In this document: positions 23,730 to 33,160 of the stretch, piece by piece
Position numbering within the stretch: position 1 is the first letter of the stretch
Layout: each line of letters starts with the position of its first letter
Assembly (NCBI RefSeq): GCF_900168295.1
Contig: NZ_FVZL01000003.1
Span: 310,001-374,000 of the forward strand
From: Arthrobacter sp. P2b
Lineage (GTDB): Bacteria > Actinomycetota > Actinomycetes > Actinomycetales > Micrococcaceae
DNA: 64,000 nt
Reading direction: 5' to 3'
Made by a program: the position numbers and the translations under genes
Notes under the pieces: model-generated
What the model was told of the DNA's origin: nothing
The model's input: only the letters and a program-made list of their open reading frames with translations
The model's database searches: none

Positions 23730-23759
23730 TTCACCAATCCAAAGCCCCCCAAGTAGACT
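23730..23759 (+). promoter_or_regulatory. Candidate tuf promoter
   Basis: TTCACC and TAGACT with an 18-base spacer, 69 bases before the tuf start. A second possible -10, TAGTAT, lies at 23705-23710. The 249-base fusA-tuf gap suggests separate transcription of tuf. Confidence 0.4.
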
Positions 23760-23828
23760 TACCTGAGTTTCCGCCGCGACAAGCGCGGCTGAAGGGTATG
23801 TCATTTGAAAACGTTCTAGGAGGAACCT

Positions 23829-25019
23829 GTGGCAAAGGCAAAGTTCGAGCGGACTAAGCCGCACGTTAACATCGGCACCATTGGTCACGTTGACCACGGT
23901 AAGACGACGTTGACGGCCGCCATTTCCAAGGTGCTGTACGACAAGTACCCGACTCTCAACGAGAAGCGTGACTTCGCGTCGATCGACTCTGCACCCGAAG
24001 AGCGTCAGCGCGGCATTACCATCAACATCTCCCACGTTGAGTACCAGACCGAGAAGCGCCACTACGCACACGTAGACGCTCCCGGTCACGCTGACTACAT
24101 CAAGAACATGATCACCGGTGCTGCCCAGATGGACGGCGCAATCCTCGTGGTTGCTGCTACCGATGGCCCCATGGCTCAGACCCGCGAGCACGTTCTGCTC
24201 GCCCGCCAGGTTGGTGTTCCCTACCTGCTGGTCGCGCTGAACAAGTCCGACATGGTTGACGACGAAGAGCTCCTCGACCTCGTCGAAATGGAAGTTCGTG
24301 AGCTCCTCAGCTCGCAGGGCTTCGATGGCGATGAGGCTCCGGTTGTTCGCGTTTCCGGCCTGAAGGCCCTGGAAGGCGACCCCGAGTGGGTCAAGTCCGT
24401 TGAGGACCTGATGGCAGCTGTCGACGAGTCCGTTCCGGACCCCGTACGTGACCGCGACAAGCCGTTCCTGATGCCGATTGAAGACGTCTTCACCATCACC
24501 GGCCGTGGCACCGTTGTTACGGGCCGCGCCGAGCGTGGAACCCTCGCCATCAACTCCGAGGTCGAGATCGTCGGCATCCGCCCGGTCCAGAAGACCACGG
24601 TTACCGGTATCGAGATGTTCCACAAGCAGCTCGACGAAGCCTGGGCCGGCGAGAACTGTGGCCTGCTGCTCCGTGGCCTGAAGCGCGACGATGTCGAGCG
24701 TGGCCAGGTTGTCGTCAAGCCGGGTTCCATCACCCCGCACACCGACTTCGAGGCCAACGTCTACATCCTGTCCAAGGACGAAGGCGGACGTCACAACCCG
24801 TTCTACTCCAACTACCGCCCGCAGTTCTACTTCCGCACCACGGACGTAACCGGCGTTATCACCCTGCCCGAGGGCACGGAAATGGTTATGCCTGGCGACA
24901 ACACTGAGATGACCGTTGCGCTCATCCAGCCCATCGCTATGGAAGAGGGCCTCGGCTTCGCAATCCGCGAAGGCGGCCGCACCGTTGGTTCAGGACGCGT
25001 TACCAAGATCATCAAGTAG
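23829..25019 (+). CDS. tuf: Elongation factor Tu
   Basis: 396 residues from GTG after AGGAGGAACCT. G1 is [12 protein letters not shown] at about residues 19-30, with [12 protein letters not shown] and [10 protein letters not shown] as G3 and G4. Domains II and III end with [10 protein letters not shown]-Tu carries aminoacyl-tRNA to the A site. An intrinsic terminator follows directly. Confidence 0.99.
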   Translation: MAKAKFERTKPHVNIGTIGHVDHGKTTLTAAISKVLYDKYPTLNEKRDFASIDSAPEERQRGITINISHVEYQTEKRHYAHVDAPGHADYIKNMITGAAQMDGAILVVAATDGPMAQTREHVLLARQVGVPYLLVALNKSDMVDDEELLDLVEMEVRELLSSQGFDGDEAPVVRVSGLKALEGDPEWVKSVEDLMAAVDESVPDPVRDRDKPFLMPIEDVFTITGRGTVVTGRAERGTLAINSEVEIVGIRPVQKTTVTGIEMFHKQLDEAWAGENCGLLLRGLKRDDVERGQVVVKPGSITPHTDFEANVYILSKDEGGRHNPFYSNYRPQFYFRTTDVTGVITLPEGTEMVMPGDNTEMTVALIQPIAMEEGLGFAIREGGRTVGSGRVTKIIK

Positions 25020-25068
25020 TCCTTGCTGATCAACGGATGTCCGGGATGTAATCCCGCGTAGTCCCCGG

Positions 25069-25104
25069 AAAACCCCGCTGCTGTGTGCAGCGGGGTTTTC
25101 TTTT
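25069..25104 (+). terminator. Rho-independent terminator after tuf
   Basis: AAAACCCCGCTGC pairs with GCAGCGGGGTTTT around TGTGT, followed by CTTTT. Confidence 0.94.
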
Positions 25105-25106
25105 GC

Positions 25107-25134
25107 TAGTATTAATCCACTCATTGGATTAATA
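25107..25134. promoter_or_regulatory. AT-rich inverted repeat, candidate operator overlapping a -10 box
   Basis: TATTAATCCA and TGGATTAATA form perfect 10-base arms around CTCAT (25110-25134). They overlap TAGTAT (25107-25112), which is preceded by TGC as an extended -10. The site lies 38 bases before the membrane-protein start in an otherwise GC-rich region. Confidence 0.55.
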
Positions 25135-25171
25135 GCAGCTGCACGCTGCTGCTTCCTGAAAGGGCCCTGGC

Positions 25172-28100
25172 ATGAGGGACGAATCATACGAAGCCGGGTA
25201 CCGGGCCGGCCACCTGCAGGGCTGGCTGGATGCTATGGCAAAAGTCGCCCAGGACCAGCCGCAAAGAGCGGCTGTCCCGCAGGCGGCTGCCGTGCCGCAA
25301 ACCGTTCCGCCAACTATGCCCGGGTCCGTGTCGCCCCGGGTTGTCCAGGGGCAGCCGCTGCCGAAACCCCGGCCACTCATTCAACAGCCGGCCCCTCAGA
25401 AACCGGCCCGCCCGTCCGAAACTCCGGCGGAACGGCAGGCACGCCGTGAGCGCCGCGACCGGCAAAACATCAACGTCACCCTGTACGTGGCCAGCCTGCT
25501 TCTCGTGGCGGCTGCCGCGTTGTTTGTAGGGACCGGCCTCCCGCCGACGCTCCGCTTCGCAGGGGTCTTCGCTGTTGCCTCCTTGTTCTATGCCTCCGGG
25601 TTCGTCCTCCAAAGCAAGGTGCCCCGGCTGAAGCCTGCTGCCGTGGCCTTCACCGGCACCGGACTCGCGCTGGTTCCCGTGATCGGCCTGGCGCTGTACA
25701 ACTTCGCCTGGCACAACGGGCCTGCTGCCTGGCTGACCACGTCCGTCATCGGAACCGTTGCCTACATCGTGGCCGCCCGTCGGCTCGAGAGCCGGGTCCT
25801 GGCGTACCTCTCCCTGACCTTCGTCATCTCCACGGCATGGTCGGGAATTGCAGTGCTGGGGGCGGCCCTGGTCTGGTACTTCGTTGCGCTCATTGGCGTG
25901 GCCGTGATCCTTACGGTGCTGTCCCTGGTGAAGCCGGGCTGGCTTCCGCCCTTGTTCGCGAGGCCGCTGGCCACCCTGCATCCGGTTGTGGTTCCAACGG
26001 TGGCCGTGGTGGTGACCTTCTTCCCGCTGCTCCTGACGCGGGTGGAGTACGCACTGGTCATGGCGCTGTGCGGTGCGTACTTCGGTGTTGTCGCGGCTGT
26101 GCCGGCTGCACAGTACCGGGTGCGCCATTTCTATGCTGCGAGGGCTACCCTCACGGTGGCCGGCGCCATTGCCGCCTGGGAGCTGACCGGGCACGGGGCA
26201 GACGCCCTGTTTACCGCAGCTGGATTGCTCGCGCTCCAGTCCATTGCCGTTGCCTACAGCGGGGAACGGCTGGACGCGTGGTTCCCTCGTGTGCCCGGCC
26301 AGGCCTTCCGCCTGGGCAGGCGGACAAAGACGTCCGACGGCGGCGCCTTGCTGAAGCGCTGCCCCTGGCACTTTGACGCCCTGGCGACGTTTTGGGCCCA
26401 GTTTGTGGTGACGGCAGCCTTCGCTGGAAGCGTTGTTCTTGAGGCCGCGTTGGCCGCCGAGACGGGAAGCGATGGGCCGCTCCCGCTATGGCTCCCTCTG
26501 TACCTTCTGCTGCTGACCAGCTTCGTGGTGGGTGCCAGGTTGGGAGCGGGTGCGCAGTTTCTCCCGTTCACGGCTTTGGTGCTTGCAGGGGTGGTACTCC
26601 CGACCTTGGGGGAGTGGGCTTTCGCCGTGATGCTGGTCCTGGCGTCGGTAATTTGGCTGGTCCGGGGACTCCGCACGGGCAGCGGGCTGCGGCGTTTGAT
26701 GATGTTCAATGCCAGGGTGGCGGTTACACTGGCGGTGCCCTCGGTGGTGGCAGCGTTTACGGAGGGGCGGGCGCAGGACCAGGCCGTGTGGTTCAGCCTC
26801 GTAGCCGCGGCGGCCGGGCAGCAAGTCCTCTCTGCGGCACTTCAGCGCGCCGGACGTTCGGTGCTGGCGCCGCAGGCCACACTCATTGGCTGCTCCGGCC
26901 TGGGCGTGGCAGCGGTTGCTGTTCTGGCGTCTGTTGAGGGTGGACCGGTCAGCTGGCTGACCTGGGGTTCCATCCTGCTGCAGGTGGCGGCAGCCTGTGC
27001 CGTTGGCCTGCTGCTGGTCCCGCGCCCTGCGGAGGACGGTGGCTGGCGCGCCAGCGTGGGTGAAGGGGTGCCGCCGGTGACCGTGGCAGTGATGGTGGGA
27101 TTCGCATTCCAGTGGGTGTCGCTGGGCGCCGGAAACACGGCCTTGTTGCTGTTTCTGGCTTACCTCACCGGAACCGGGCTGCGCCTTCCTGCGCGCCTGC
27201 ACCGCTGGAGCTACTGGTGGATGGGCCGCGCAACGGGAACACTCCTGGCCATCACAGCCTTTGAGCAGCTCACCCGGACTGCAGGTGCTCCTGTCCTGGG
27301 CGGTGAGGACGTTCAACCGGCTGCCGTCCTGGGGTTGGTGCTAGGGCTCCAGGTGGCACTGGTCCTGGCAGCCTACCTGCTGCACCGGGCGCCGCGGGGC
27401 GCGGTCATCGACGCCGGCTGTGTCATCCTTTTGCAGGTGGCAGCATGCGCCTTCCTCGCCCCGCTGGGTGAAGGAAGCTGGCAGAACCTCATGGTCCCGG
27501 CCGTTGCCGCCGTTTTCGCGGCAGGTGCGGGCTATGTGTTGCGGCGGGAAGCGGGCGCACCCTGGTTCGCTCCGGCGTCGTTCGTTGTCCTGATGTTCCT
27601 GTCCGCGGGCAACCTGACGCTCGTGGAGTTGCTGCTGGCCATCTTCGCTCTTTTTGCCGCTGTGATGGTGGCCGCCGCCCCTCAGCCGGTGCGTAAGGGC
27701 TGGTACTTCGTGGCAGCAAGGGTGCTCACAGCCGCCCTGGCCGTGGTCTTCAGCTACGACGTTACGGCGTCCCCCGCAGCGGTGTCAGTGACCTTCGCCG
27801 GGGTCCTTGTGGCGCAGCATGCCGTGCGCTGGGTGATGCGCTTCCGCCTGCAGACCGTCCCCTTCCAGCAGGCGGCTGTGTGGATCACGCTGGGCAGCCA
27901 AGCAGTTCTTCCGCTCATTTATGCCTTGCAGTACAGCCGGAACGGCAATGACGACGGCGGCCGCTGGGTGGTGCTCCTTGAACTCGCTCTGCTGCTGGCA
28001 TCGGCTGCCGTGGCCCGGCGCCTGTTCGCAGCCCGCGGGGCGCTGTACTTCGGCGTCTGGGCGCTCCTGTTTGCCGTGTTCACGCTGAGCCCGTTCGTAT

Positions 28101-29206
28101 CCTTCGGCGAGGTGGCCCTGTTCACCTACACGGGAACGGCCATCGCCCTGCTGCTGCCGGGACTTTCGGCGGCAGCAATCGGTGCGCTGTGGAGGCGTCG
28201 GAATATCGAGCTCCCCGGCATTGAGCGCTGGCTATGGCTGGTTGCCGCCCTGTCCTTCACCCTCGCCGCATTGGTTGTTGCGCCGAGGGCGGCCGACTGG
28301 GTTGCCGGGGCGGCCGTCCTTGCCCTTGCGGCAGTGCTTTTCACCGCCTCACACGTCGAGCGGACCCCGGCCCTCTATCCGCCCGCAGCACTGGGTGTGT
28401 TGGTGAGCGCCTTGATGCTCGCCGCCGTAGTGGCCGGGGCCTACGAGGGGGAGTGGGGCCGCTATCTTCCGTGGCTGACCGGGCCAGGTGTGGCGGCCGT
28501 TGGGCTCTATGCTGTTCGGCGGGTCCGTGCCGGCGGGCTGGTGCAGGATCCGGTACGGCGGTGGGCACTGGCCGGAGCCACCCTCCTGGGGCTCGGCGCC
28601 ACCGCAGCGGCCGGGCTGCAGTCGGACGCGACGGCATGGGTTGGCGCTGCCGCACTTGCCTGCACTGCCGCCGTCGCACTCCTCGAAGCGCCACCCACGC
28701 TGCGCCGGATGGTTGCGGAACTGGGTGTCCTCGCTGTCGTGGCGGCGGTACAGCGGGCTGCCATCTTTGAGCTGGACACATGGGACCTGCCCCACCCGTT
28801 CTGGGTGGCCCAGTGGTACGTGGTACTGGGCGCGATACTTGCCGCCCTGCGTTATCGGTCCGGACATGAGGCCGTGGGCCGTACCATCGCCGGAGCTTCG
28901 GGCATCCTGCTCACGCTGTCCGGTGCCGGCGTGGTTTTCGGGGGCACAGGGGGCCAGCAGCTCTGGCTCCTGGTCCTGTTGGCCGTGATGCTGGTGGCCG
29001 GCCTCGCACTGGGTGACCGGCTCTTCGTGCGCTGGGGCGCAGGCGGCGTGGCTGCCTGCATCCTGTGGGCAATGCGGGAGTACACGTTCGCGCTGCTGGC
29101 GCTGATCGCCGTCGGACTCATTGCGTTTGCCGTGTGGCGGCTCAACCGCAGCACGGAAACCGCAGCAGCCGGCAGCAAGGACAGGCCGGCCCGGAACCTC
29201 CCCTGA
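25172..29206 (+). CDS. Very large polytopic membrane protein, function unknown
   Basis: 1344 residues. About 100 N-terminal residues are soluble: a short helical segment (YEAGYRAGHLQGWLDAMAKV) followed by a Pro/Gln-rich stretch and an Arg-rich patch (RQARRERRDRQ). From residue 101 on, hydrophobic helices follow one another almost without a break, probably 35 or more, with short charged loops. No catalytic or nucleotide-binding motif is evident. The layout resembles large DUF2339-like or SCO7613-like actinobacterial membrane proteins, but that is an impression only. A palindromic operator-like site lies upstream and a tiny membrane protein downstream. Confidence 0.85.
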   Translation: MRDESYEAGYRAGHLQGWLDAMAKVAQDQPQRAAVPQAAAVPQTVPPTMPGSVSPRVVQGQPLPKPRPLIQQPAPQKPARPSETPAERQARRERRDRQNINVTLYVASLLLVAAAALFVGTGLPPTLRFAGVFAVASLFYASGFVLQSKVPRLKPAAVAFTGTGLALVPVIGLALYNFAWHNGPAAWLTTSVIGTVAYIVAARRLESRVLAYLSLTFVISTAWSGIAVLGAALVWYFVALIGVAVILTVLSLVKPGWLPPLFARPLATLHPVVVPTVAVVVTFFPLLLTRVEYALVMALCGAYFGVVAAVPAAQYRVRHFYAARATLTVAGAIAAWELTGHGADALFTAAGLLALQSIAVAYSGERLDAWFPRVPGQAFRLGRRTKTSDGGALLKRCPWHFDALATFWAQFVVTAAFAGSVVLEAALAAETGSDGPLPLWLPLYLLLLTSFVVGARLGAGAQFLPFTALVLAGVVLPTLGEWAFAVMLVLASVIWLVRGLRTGSGLRRLMMFNARVAVTLAVPSVVAAFTEGRAQDQAVWFSLVAAAAGQQVLSAALQRAGRSVLAPQATLIGCSGLGVAAVAVLASVEGGPVSWLTWGSILLQVAAACAVGLLLVPRPAEDGGWRASVGEGVPPVTVAVMVGFAFQWVSLGAGNTALLLFLAYLTGTGLRLPARLHRWSYWWMGRATGTLLAITAFEQLTRTAGAPVLGGEDVQPAAVLGLVLGLQVALVLAAYLLHRAPRGAVIDAGCVILLQVAACAFLAPLGEGSWQNLMVPAVAAVFAAGAGYVLRREAGAPWFAPASFVVLMFLSAGNLTLVELLLAIFALFAAVMVAAAPQPVRKGWYFVAARVLTAALAVVFSYDVTASPAAVSVTFAGVLVAQHAVRWVMRFRLQTVPFQQAAVWITLGSQAVLPLIYALQYSRNGNDDGGRWVVLLELALLLASAAVARRLFAARGALYFGVWALLFAVFTLSPFVSFGEVALFTYTGTAIALLLPGLSAAAIGALWRRRNIELPGIERWLWLVAALSFTLAALVVAPRAADWVAGAAVLALAAVLFTASHVERTPALYPPAALGVLVSALMLAAVVAGAYEGEWGRYLPWLTGPGVAAVGLYAVRRVRAGGLVQDPVRRWALAGATLLGLGATAAAGLQSDATAWVGAAALACTAAVALLEAPPTLRRMVAELGVLAVVAAVQRAAIFELDTWDLPHPFWVAQWYVVLGAILAALRYRSGHEAVGRTIAGASGILLTLSGAGVVFGGTGGQQLWLLVLLAVMLVAGLALGDRLFVRWGAGGVAACILWAMREYTFALLALIAVGLIAFAVWRLNRSTETAAAGSKDRPARNLP

Positions 29207-29235
29207 TACTGTTGCAGCATTGAGAGGAGTTCATC

Positions 29236-29361
29236 ATGGGATGGCTTATTTTCCTGATTATCGCGGTTGCGGTGGTGGCCGGAGTGTTCTGGGCCAAGAG
29301 GCATTTCCGTCACGAGATTGAGCGCGCCAAGCGCATCAACCGGGCCAACAAGAACCAGTAG
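29236..29361 (+). CDS. 41-residue single-span membrane protein
   Basis: A short ORF with a clear ribosome site (GAGAGGAGTTCATC before ATG). It encodes a hydrophobic N-terminal helix (GWLIFLIIAVAVVAGVFW) followed by a strongly basic tail (AKRHFRHEIERAKRINRANK). The predicted topology is an N-terminal span with a cytoplasmic basic tail. It begins 30 bases after the large membrane protein and is probably in the same transcript. The family is not recognised; a subunit or regulator of the large protein is one possibility. Confidence 0.7.
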   Translation: MGWLIFLIIAVAVVAGVFWAKRHFRHEIERAKRINRANKNQ

Positions 29362-29388
29362 CCCGCTTCAGCAGAATTCCCGGGCGGA

Positions 29389-30843
29389 CTACTGGCCCGC
29401 CTTGGCTTTGCGCGCCCGGCTGAGGGCCTGGTACCAGTAGTAGGACTGCTTGGGAGTGCGTTCCTGGGTTTCAAAGTCCACGTGCACCAGGCCGAACCGC
29501 TGCGAATAGCCGGCGGCCCATTCGAAGTTGTCCATCAGGGTCCACACGTAGTAGCCGCGCAGGTCCACGCCGGAGGCGATTCCGCCCGGGGACGTGGCGT
29601 CCAGGGCAGCGCGCAGGTGGGTGGCCAGGTACTGCACCCGCTCGTCATCCTGGAGCGTGCCGGATACCTGGTCCGGTTCGGGGAAGCTCGCGCCGCCTTC
29701 GGTGATGTACACCGGCGGGAGGGCGTCCCCATAGCGGTCCTTGAGCTCCTTGAGCAGGATGCCCAGGTGTTCGGGAGCCACCGGCCAGCCGAACCCCGTG
29801 CTGTCGAACTCCGGGTAGCCCACCTCATGGAAGGGCAGCCGGGCCACGGCCTTATGCATGTCCGCCGGAATGGGAGCCACGCCGCGGCCGATCGCCACCT
29901 TGACCGGGAAATAGTAGTTGAGGCCGTAGAAATCCAGTGGCTGGTGGATTGTGCGCAGGTCCGCGTCGGAGATCCGGCCGATGGAACGCAGCCACGGCCG
30001 GGCGTACACGGGCAGGGTGGGATAGCGGCCCAGCAGGACAGGGTCGGCGTAGATCCGGTTCATCAGCAGGTCATAGAGATGCGCCACGAGCCGGTCACCG
30101 ATCTTCCGGGACGCGGGCCGGATGGGCGCATGGAGGTTGGTGACTCCCACCGTGCCGGTGACGCCCGCCGCCCGCAGCGCCTGGGCGCCGAGCCCGTGGG
30201 CGAGGAGCTGGTGGTGGATGGAGGGAAGGGCGTCGAACATCAGCGCGTGGCCGGGGGCGTGGACACCCAGGGCATAGCCGTTCAGGGTTACCGAGACCGG
30301 CTCGTTGAGCGTGACCCACTGGGCCACACGGTCTCCGAAGCGTTCGGCCGCCGCCGCGGCATAGTCGCCAAAGCGTTCAGCGGTTTCGCGGTTCATCCAG
30401 CCGCCCTTGTGTTCCAGGGGCAGGGGAGTGTCCCAGTGGTACAGCGTGGCCATGGGGGAAATGCCGGCGGCCAGCAGCTGGTCGATCAGCCGGTCGTAGA
30501 AGTCCAGGCCCTCCTGGTTGAAGCTTCCCCGGCCGTCCGGCTGGATCCTCGGCCAGGACAGCGAGAAGCGGTAGGAATCCACGCCGAGCTCCTGCAGCAG
30601 GGCCACATCCTCGGGCAGCCTGTTGTAGTGGTCGCACGCCACCGCGGGAGAATGGCCATCCACGATGGCCCCGGGTTTCTCGGCGAACGCATCCCAGCCG
30701 GACGGTCCGCGGCCCCCCTCACTGAGGGCGCCTTCAATCTGGAACGCCGCTGCCGCGACGCCCAGGGTGAACGACGGCGGCATGCGGTTGGCCAGTTCCG
30801 TCACCGATTCAGTGCTTTCCAGCGTCATCTCCTTATCATCCAT
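29389..30843 (-). CDS. GH1 beta-glycosidase (beta-glucosidase type)
   Basis: 484 residues, normal for GH1. The general acid/base is Glu in VTLNEPVSVTLNG (about 181) and the nucleophile Glu in YITEGGASF (about 382). Other GH1 marks are AAAFQIEGAL, SYRFSLSWPRI and the C-terminal YVWTLMDNFEWAAGY. The nucleophile motif reads TEGG where most members have TENG. No signal peptide is seen, so it should act on imported glycosides in the cytoplasm. The start is uncertain: no good ribosome site precedes 30843, and ATG 30828 sits directly against AAGGAG. It converges on the membrane-protein genes. Confidence 0.93.
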   Translation of the reverse strand: MDDKEMTLESTESVTELANRMPPSFTLGVAAAAFQIEGALSEGGRGPSGWDAFAEKPGAIVDGHSPAVACDHYNRLPEDVALLQELGVDSYRFSLSWPRIQPDGRGSFNQEGLDFYDRLIDQLLAAGISPMATLYHWDTPLPLEHKGGWMNRETAERFGDYAAAAAERFGDRVAQWVTLNEPVSVTLNGYALGVHAPGHALMFDALPSIHHQLLAHGLGAQALRAAGVTGTVGVTNLHAPIRPASRKIGDRLVAHLYDLLMNRIYADPVLLGRYPTLPVYARPWLRSIGRISDADLRTIHQPLDFYGLNYYFPVKVAIGRGVAPIPADMHKAVARLPFHEVGYPEFDSTGFGWPVAPEHLGILLKELKDRYGDALPPVYITEGGASFPEPDQVSGTLQDDERVQYLATHLRAALDATSPGGIASGVDLRGYYVWTLMDNFEWAAGYSQRFGLVHVDFETQERTPKQSYYWYQALSRARKAKAGQ

Positions 30844-31227
30844 TCGGAAGGAACAGAGGGCAATGACCCCGCTGCGGCGGCCTGAAAAGGGGCGATTCGC
30901 ATCTGCCGGGGTTTTCCGGCATACTAGATGAGTTGTTCAAGCGCTTCTTCGTGTCCCGATCCGGATAATGCCGGATGTCAGGGTCCAAGTGGAAGACCAA
31001 ACATAACCCACCCCAATGGAACTGCGGATTTGTATGCGTGCTGAGCGCGACACGCCCGACCGCGGGGGTCGGTTACGCCGGCAAGGTGAGGAACCCGGAT
31101 TCATCCGGATTCAGTTTGTGCGGCGGATGGTGGTTACGACCTCAATTGCTTCGGCAGCCATACAACGAGTAAGTGAACAGGGCAGCCCCAACCAGGGGAA
31201 GCACAGACTGAAAGAGAGTCAGGCGAC
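30844..31227. promoter_or_regulatory. Divergent region between the GH1 gene and the S10 operon
   Basis: 384 bases without a gene. AAGCGCTT at 30939-30946 has the AAnCGnTT core of LacI/GalR-family operators and lies about 95 bases before the GH1 start, so sugar-responsive control is possible. The rest is the probable untranslated leader of rpsJ, where L4 control would be expected by analogy. No consensus promoter for rpsJ was found by eye. Confidence 0.4.
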
Positions 31228-31536
31228 ATGGCGGGACAAAAAATCCGCATCCGGCTGAAGTCATACGACCACGAGGTCATTGACGTTTCAGCACGGAAGA
31301 TCGTTGAGACGGTCACGCGCGCAGGCGCAACGGTAGTTGGCCCCGTGCCGCTGCCGACGGAGAAGAACGTGTACTGCGTCATCCGCTCTCCGCACAAGTA
31401 CAAGGACAGCCGCGAGCACTTTGAAATGCGCACGCACAAGCGTCTTATCGACATCATCGATCCCACGCCGAAGGCTGTTGACTCGCTCATGCGTCTCGAC
31501 CTGCCGGCTGACGTGAACATCGAAATCAAGCTGTAG
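31228..31536 (+). CDS. rpsJ: 30S ribosomal protein S10
   Basis: 102 residues ([19 protein letters not shown]), the normal length. It contains the loop [20 protein letters not shown] that docks into the 30S head. S10 also binds NusB and the NusG KOW domain in coupling and antitermination. It is the first gene of the S10 cluster; rplC follows after 17 bases. Confidence 0.98.
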
Positions 31537-31553
31537 GGAGGTGCTGAGAAACT

Positions 31554-32204
31554 ATGACCGCAACCCGTAACGTAAAGGGCCTGCTGGGCACGAAGCTCGG
31601 CATGACCCAGGTCTGGGACGAGAACAACAAGCTCATCCCCGTCACTGTGGTCCAGGCAGACTCGAACGTCATCACCCAGCTGCGCAACGCAGAAGCTGAT
31701 GGCTACGTCGCCGTTCAGATCGGCTACGGCCAGATCGATCCCCGCAAGGTCACCAAGCCGCTGGCTGGTCACTTTGAGAAGGCAGGCGTCACGCCTCGCC
31801 GCCACGTCGTCGAACTCCGTACCGCAGATGCTGCTGAGTACGAGCTGGGCCAGGAGCTCTCCGTAGAGGTCTTCGAAGCCGGCCAGAAGATCGACGTCAT
31901 CGGCACCACCAAGGGTAAGGGCTTCGCCGGTGTTATGAAGCGTCACGGCTTCCACGGCGTTGGAGCTTCCCACGGTGCCCACAAGAACCACCGTAAGCCC
32001 GGTTCAATCGGTGGCGCATCCACCCCGAGCCGCGTCTTCAAGGGCATGAAAATGGCCGGCCGCATGGGCGCCGTTCGTCACACCACGCTGAACCTCACGG
32101 TCCACGCGGTTGACGTCGAGAAGTCGCTGCTCCTGATCAAGGGCGCCGTCCCCGGCGCCCGCGGCCAGGTCGTACTCGTACGCACCGCCGTGAAGGGAGC
32201 CTAG
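31554..32204 (+). CDS. rplC: 50S ribosomal protein L3
   Basis: 216 residues, with [16 protein letters not shown] at the N-terminus. The central extension [20 protein letters not shown] reaches the peptidyl transferase centre. L3 is an early assembly protein of the 50S. rplD starts 4 bases after the stop, so the two are translated together. Confidence 0.98.
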   Translation: MTATRNVKGLLGTKLGMTQVWDENNKLIPVTVVQADSNVITQLRNAEADGYVAVQIGYGQIDPRKVTKPLAGHFEKAGVTPRRHVVELRTADAAEYELGQELSVEVFEAGQKIDVIGTTKGKGFAGVMKRHGFHGVGASHGAHKNHRKPGSIGGASTPSRVFKGMKMAGRMGAVRHTTLNLTVHAVDVEKSLLLIKGAVPGARGQVVLVRTAVKGA

Positions 32205-32208
32205 TTCA

Positions 32209-32829
32209 ATGGCTAACACTGTCCAGGTTGACCTGCCTGCAGAGATCTTCGACGTCCAGACCAACGTGCCGCTGCTGCACCAGGTTGTCGTTGCCCAGCT
32301 CGCTGCTGCTCGCCAGGGTACCCACAAGACCAAGACCCGCGCTGAAGTTTCCGGTGCAGGACGCAAGCCGTTCAAGCAGAAGGGCACCGGCCGCGCCCGT
32401 CAGGGTTCCATCCGTGCTCCTCACATGACCGGCGGTGGCGTTGTCCACGGTCCCACCCCGCGTGACTACAGCCAGCGCACCCCCAAGAAGATGATTGCTG
32501 CTGCACTGCGCGGCGCACTCTCTGACCGGGCCCGCAACGGACGCATCCACGTTGTCGCTGAACTGGTTGCAGGCGACAAGCCTTCGGCCAAGAACGCACT
32601 GGCAACGCTCCGCGGTGTTTCCGACCGCAAGAACCTGCTGGTCGTCATCGAGCGCGCCAACGATGTTGCTGCACTGTCCGTGCGTAACCTCGCCGGTGTT
32701 CACGTTCTGTACGCAGACCAGCTGAACACCTACGACGTTCTCGTGTCTGATGACGTTGTCTTCACCAAGGCTGCCTACGAAGCATTCGTTGCCGCCAAGG
32801 CAGCTAAGAACGAGGAGGATGCCAAGTGA
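32209..32829 (+). CDS. rplD: 50S ribosomal protein L4
   Basis: 206 residues. The long loop that lines the exit tunnel is visible ([20 protein letters not shown] followed by [14 protein letters not shown]). In Proteobacteria L4 also represses the S10 operon; whether it does so here is unknown. Its stop overlaps the rplW GTG start. Confidence 0.98.
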   Translation: MANTVQVDLPAEIFDVQTNVPLLHQVVVAQLAAARQGTHKTKTRAEVSGAGRKPFKQKGTGRARQGSIRAPHMTGGGVVHGPTPRDYSQRTPKKMIAAALRGALSDRARNGRIHVVAELVAGDKPSAKNALATLRGVSDRKNLLVVIERANDVAALSVRNLAGVHVLYADQLNTYDVLVSDDVVFTKAAYEAFVAAKAAKNEEDAK

Positions 32830-33131
32830 GCGCAGCCACCATCAAGGATCCCCGCGACGTCGTGCTTGCACCCGTCGTGTCGGAAAAGAGCTACGGCCTG
32901 ATCGACGAGGGCAAGTACACCTTCCTGGTGGACCCCCGGTCGAACAAGACCGAGATCAAGCTGGCCGTGGAGAAGATCTTCTCCGTCAAGGTCGAATCGA
33001 TCAACACCATCAACCGTGCCGGTAAGCGCAAGCGCACCAAATTCGGATGGGGTACCCGCAAGAACACCAAGCGTGCGATTGTCACCCTCAAAGAAGGCAC
33101 CATCGACATCTTCGGCGGTCCGCTCTCGTAG
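32826..33131 (+). CDS. rplW: 50S ribosomal protein L23
   Basis: 101 residues from a GTG that overlaps the rplD stop (GTGA). Typical elements are [19 protein letters not shown] and the basic loop [21 protein letters not shown]23 sits at the tunnel exit and docks trigger factor and SRP. rplB follows after 29 bases. Confidence 0.98.
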   Translation: MSAATIKDPRDVVLAPVVSEKSYGLIDEGKYTFLVDPRSNKTEIKLAVEKIFSVKVESINTINRAGKRKRTKFGWGTRKNTKRAIVTLKEGTIDIFGGPLS

Positions 33132-33160
33132 CGGAGACCACTTTAACGAGGAAATAAATT

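Noticed and set aside
21417..24794. Antisense ORF of 1125 codons opposite fusA and tuf
   Set aside because: Long open frames on the opposite strand are expected from the codon bias of highly expressed high-GC genes. The fusA and tuf readings are certain, and the antisense product is low-complexity with no domain.
29482..30885. 467-codon ORF opposite the GH1 gene
   Set aside because: The GH1 catalytic motifs show the coding strand; the antisense product has no recognisable domain.
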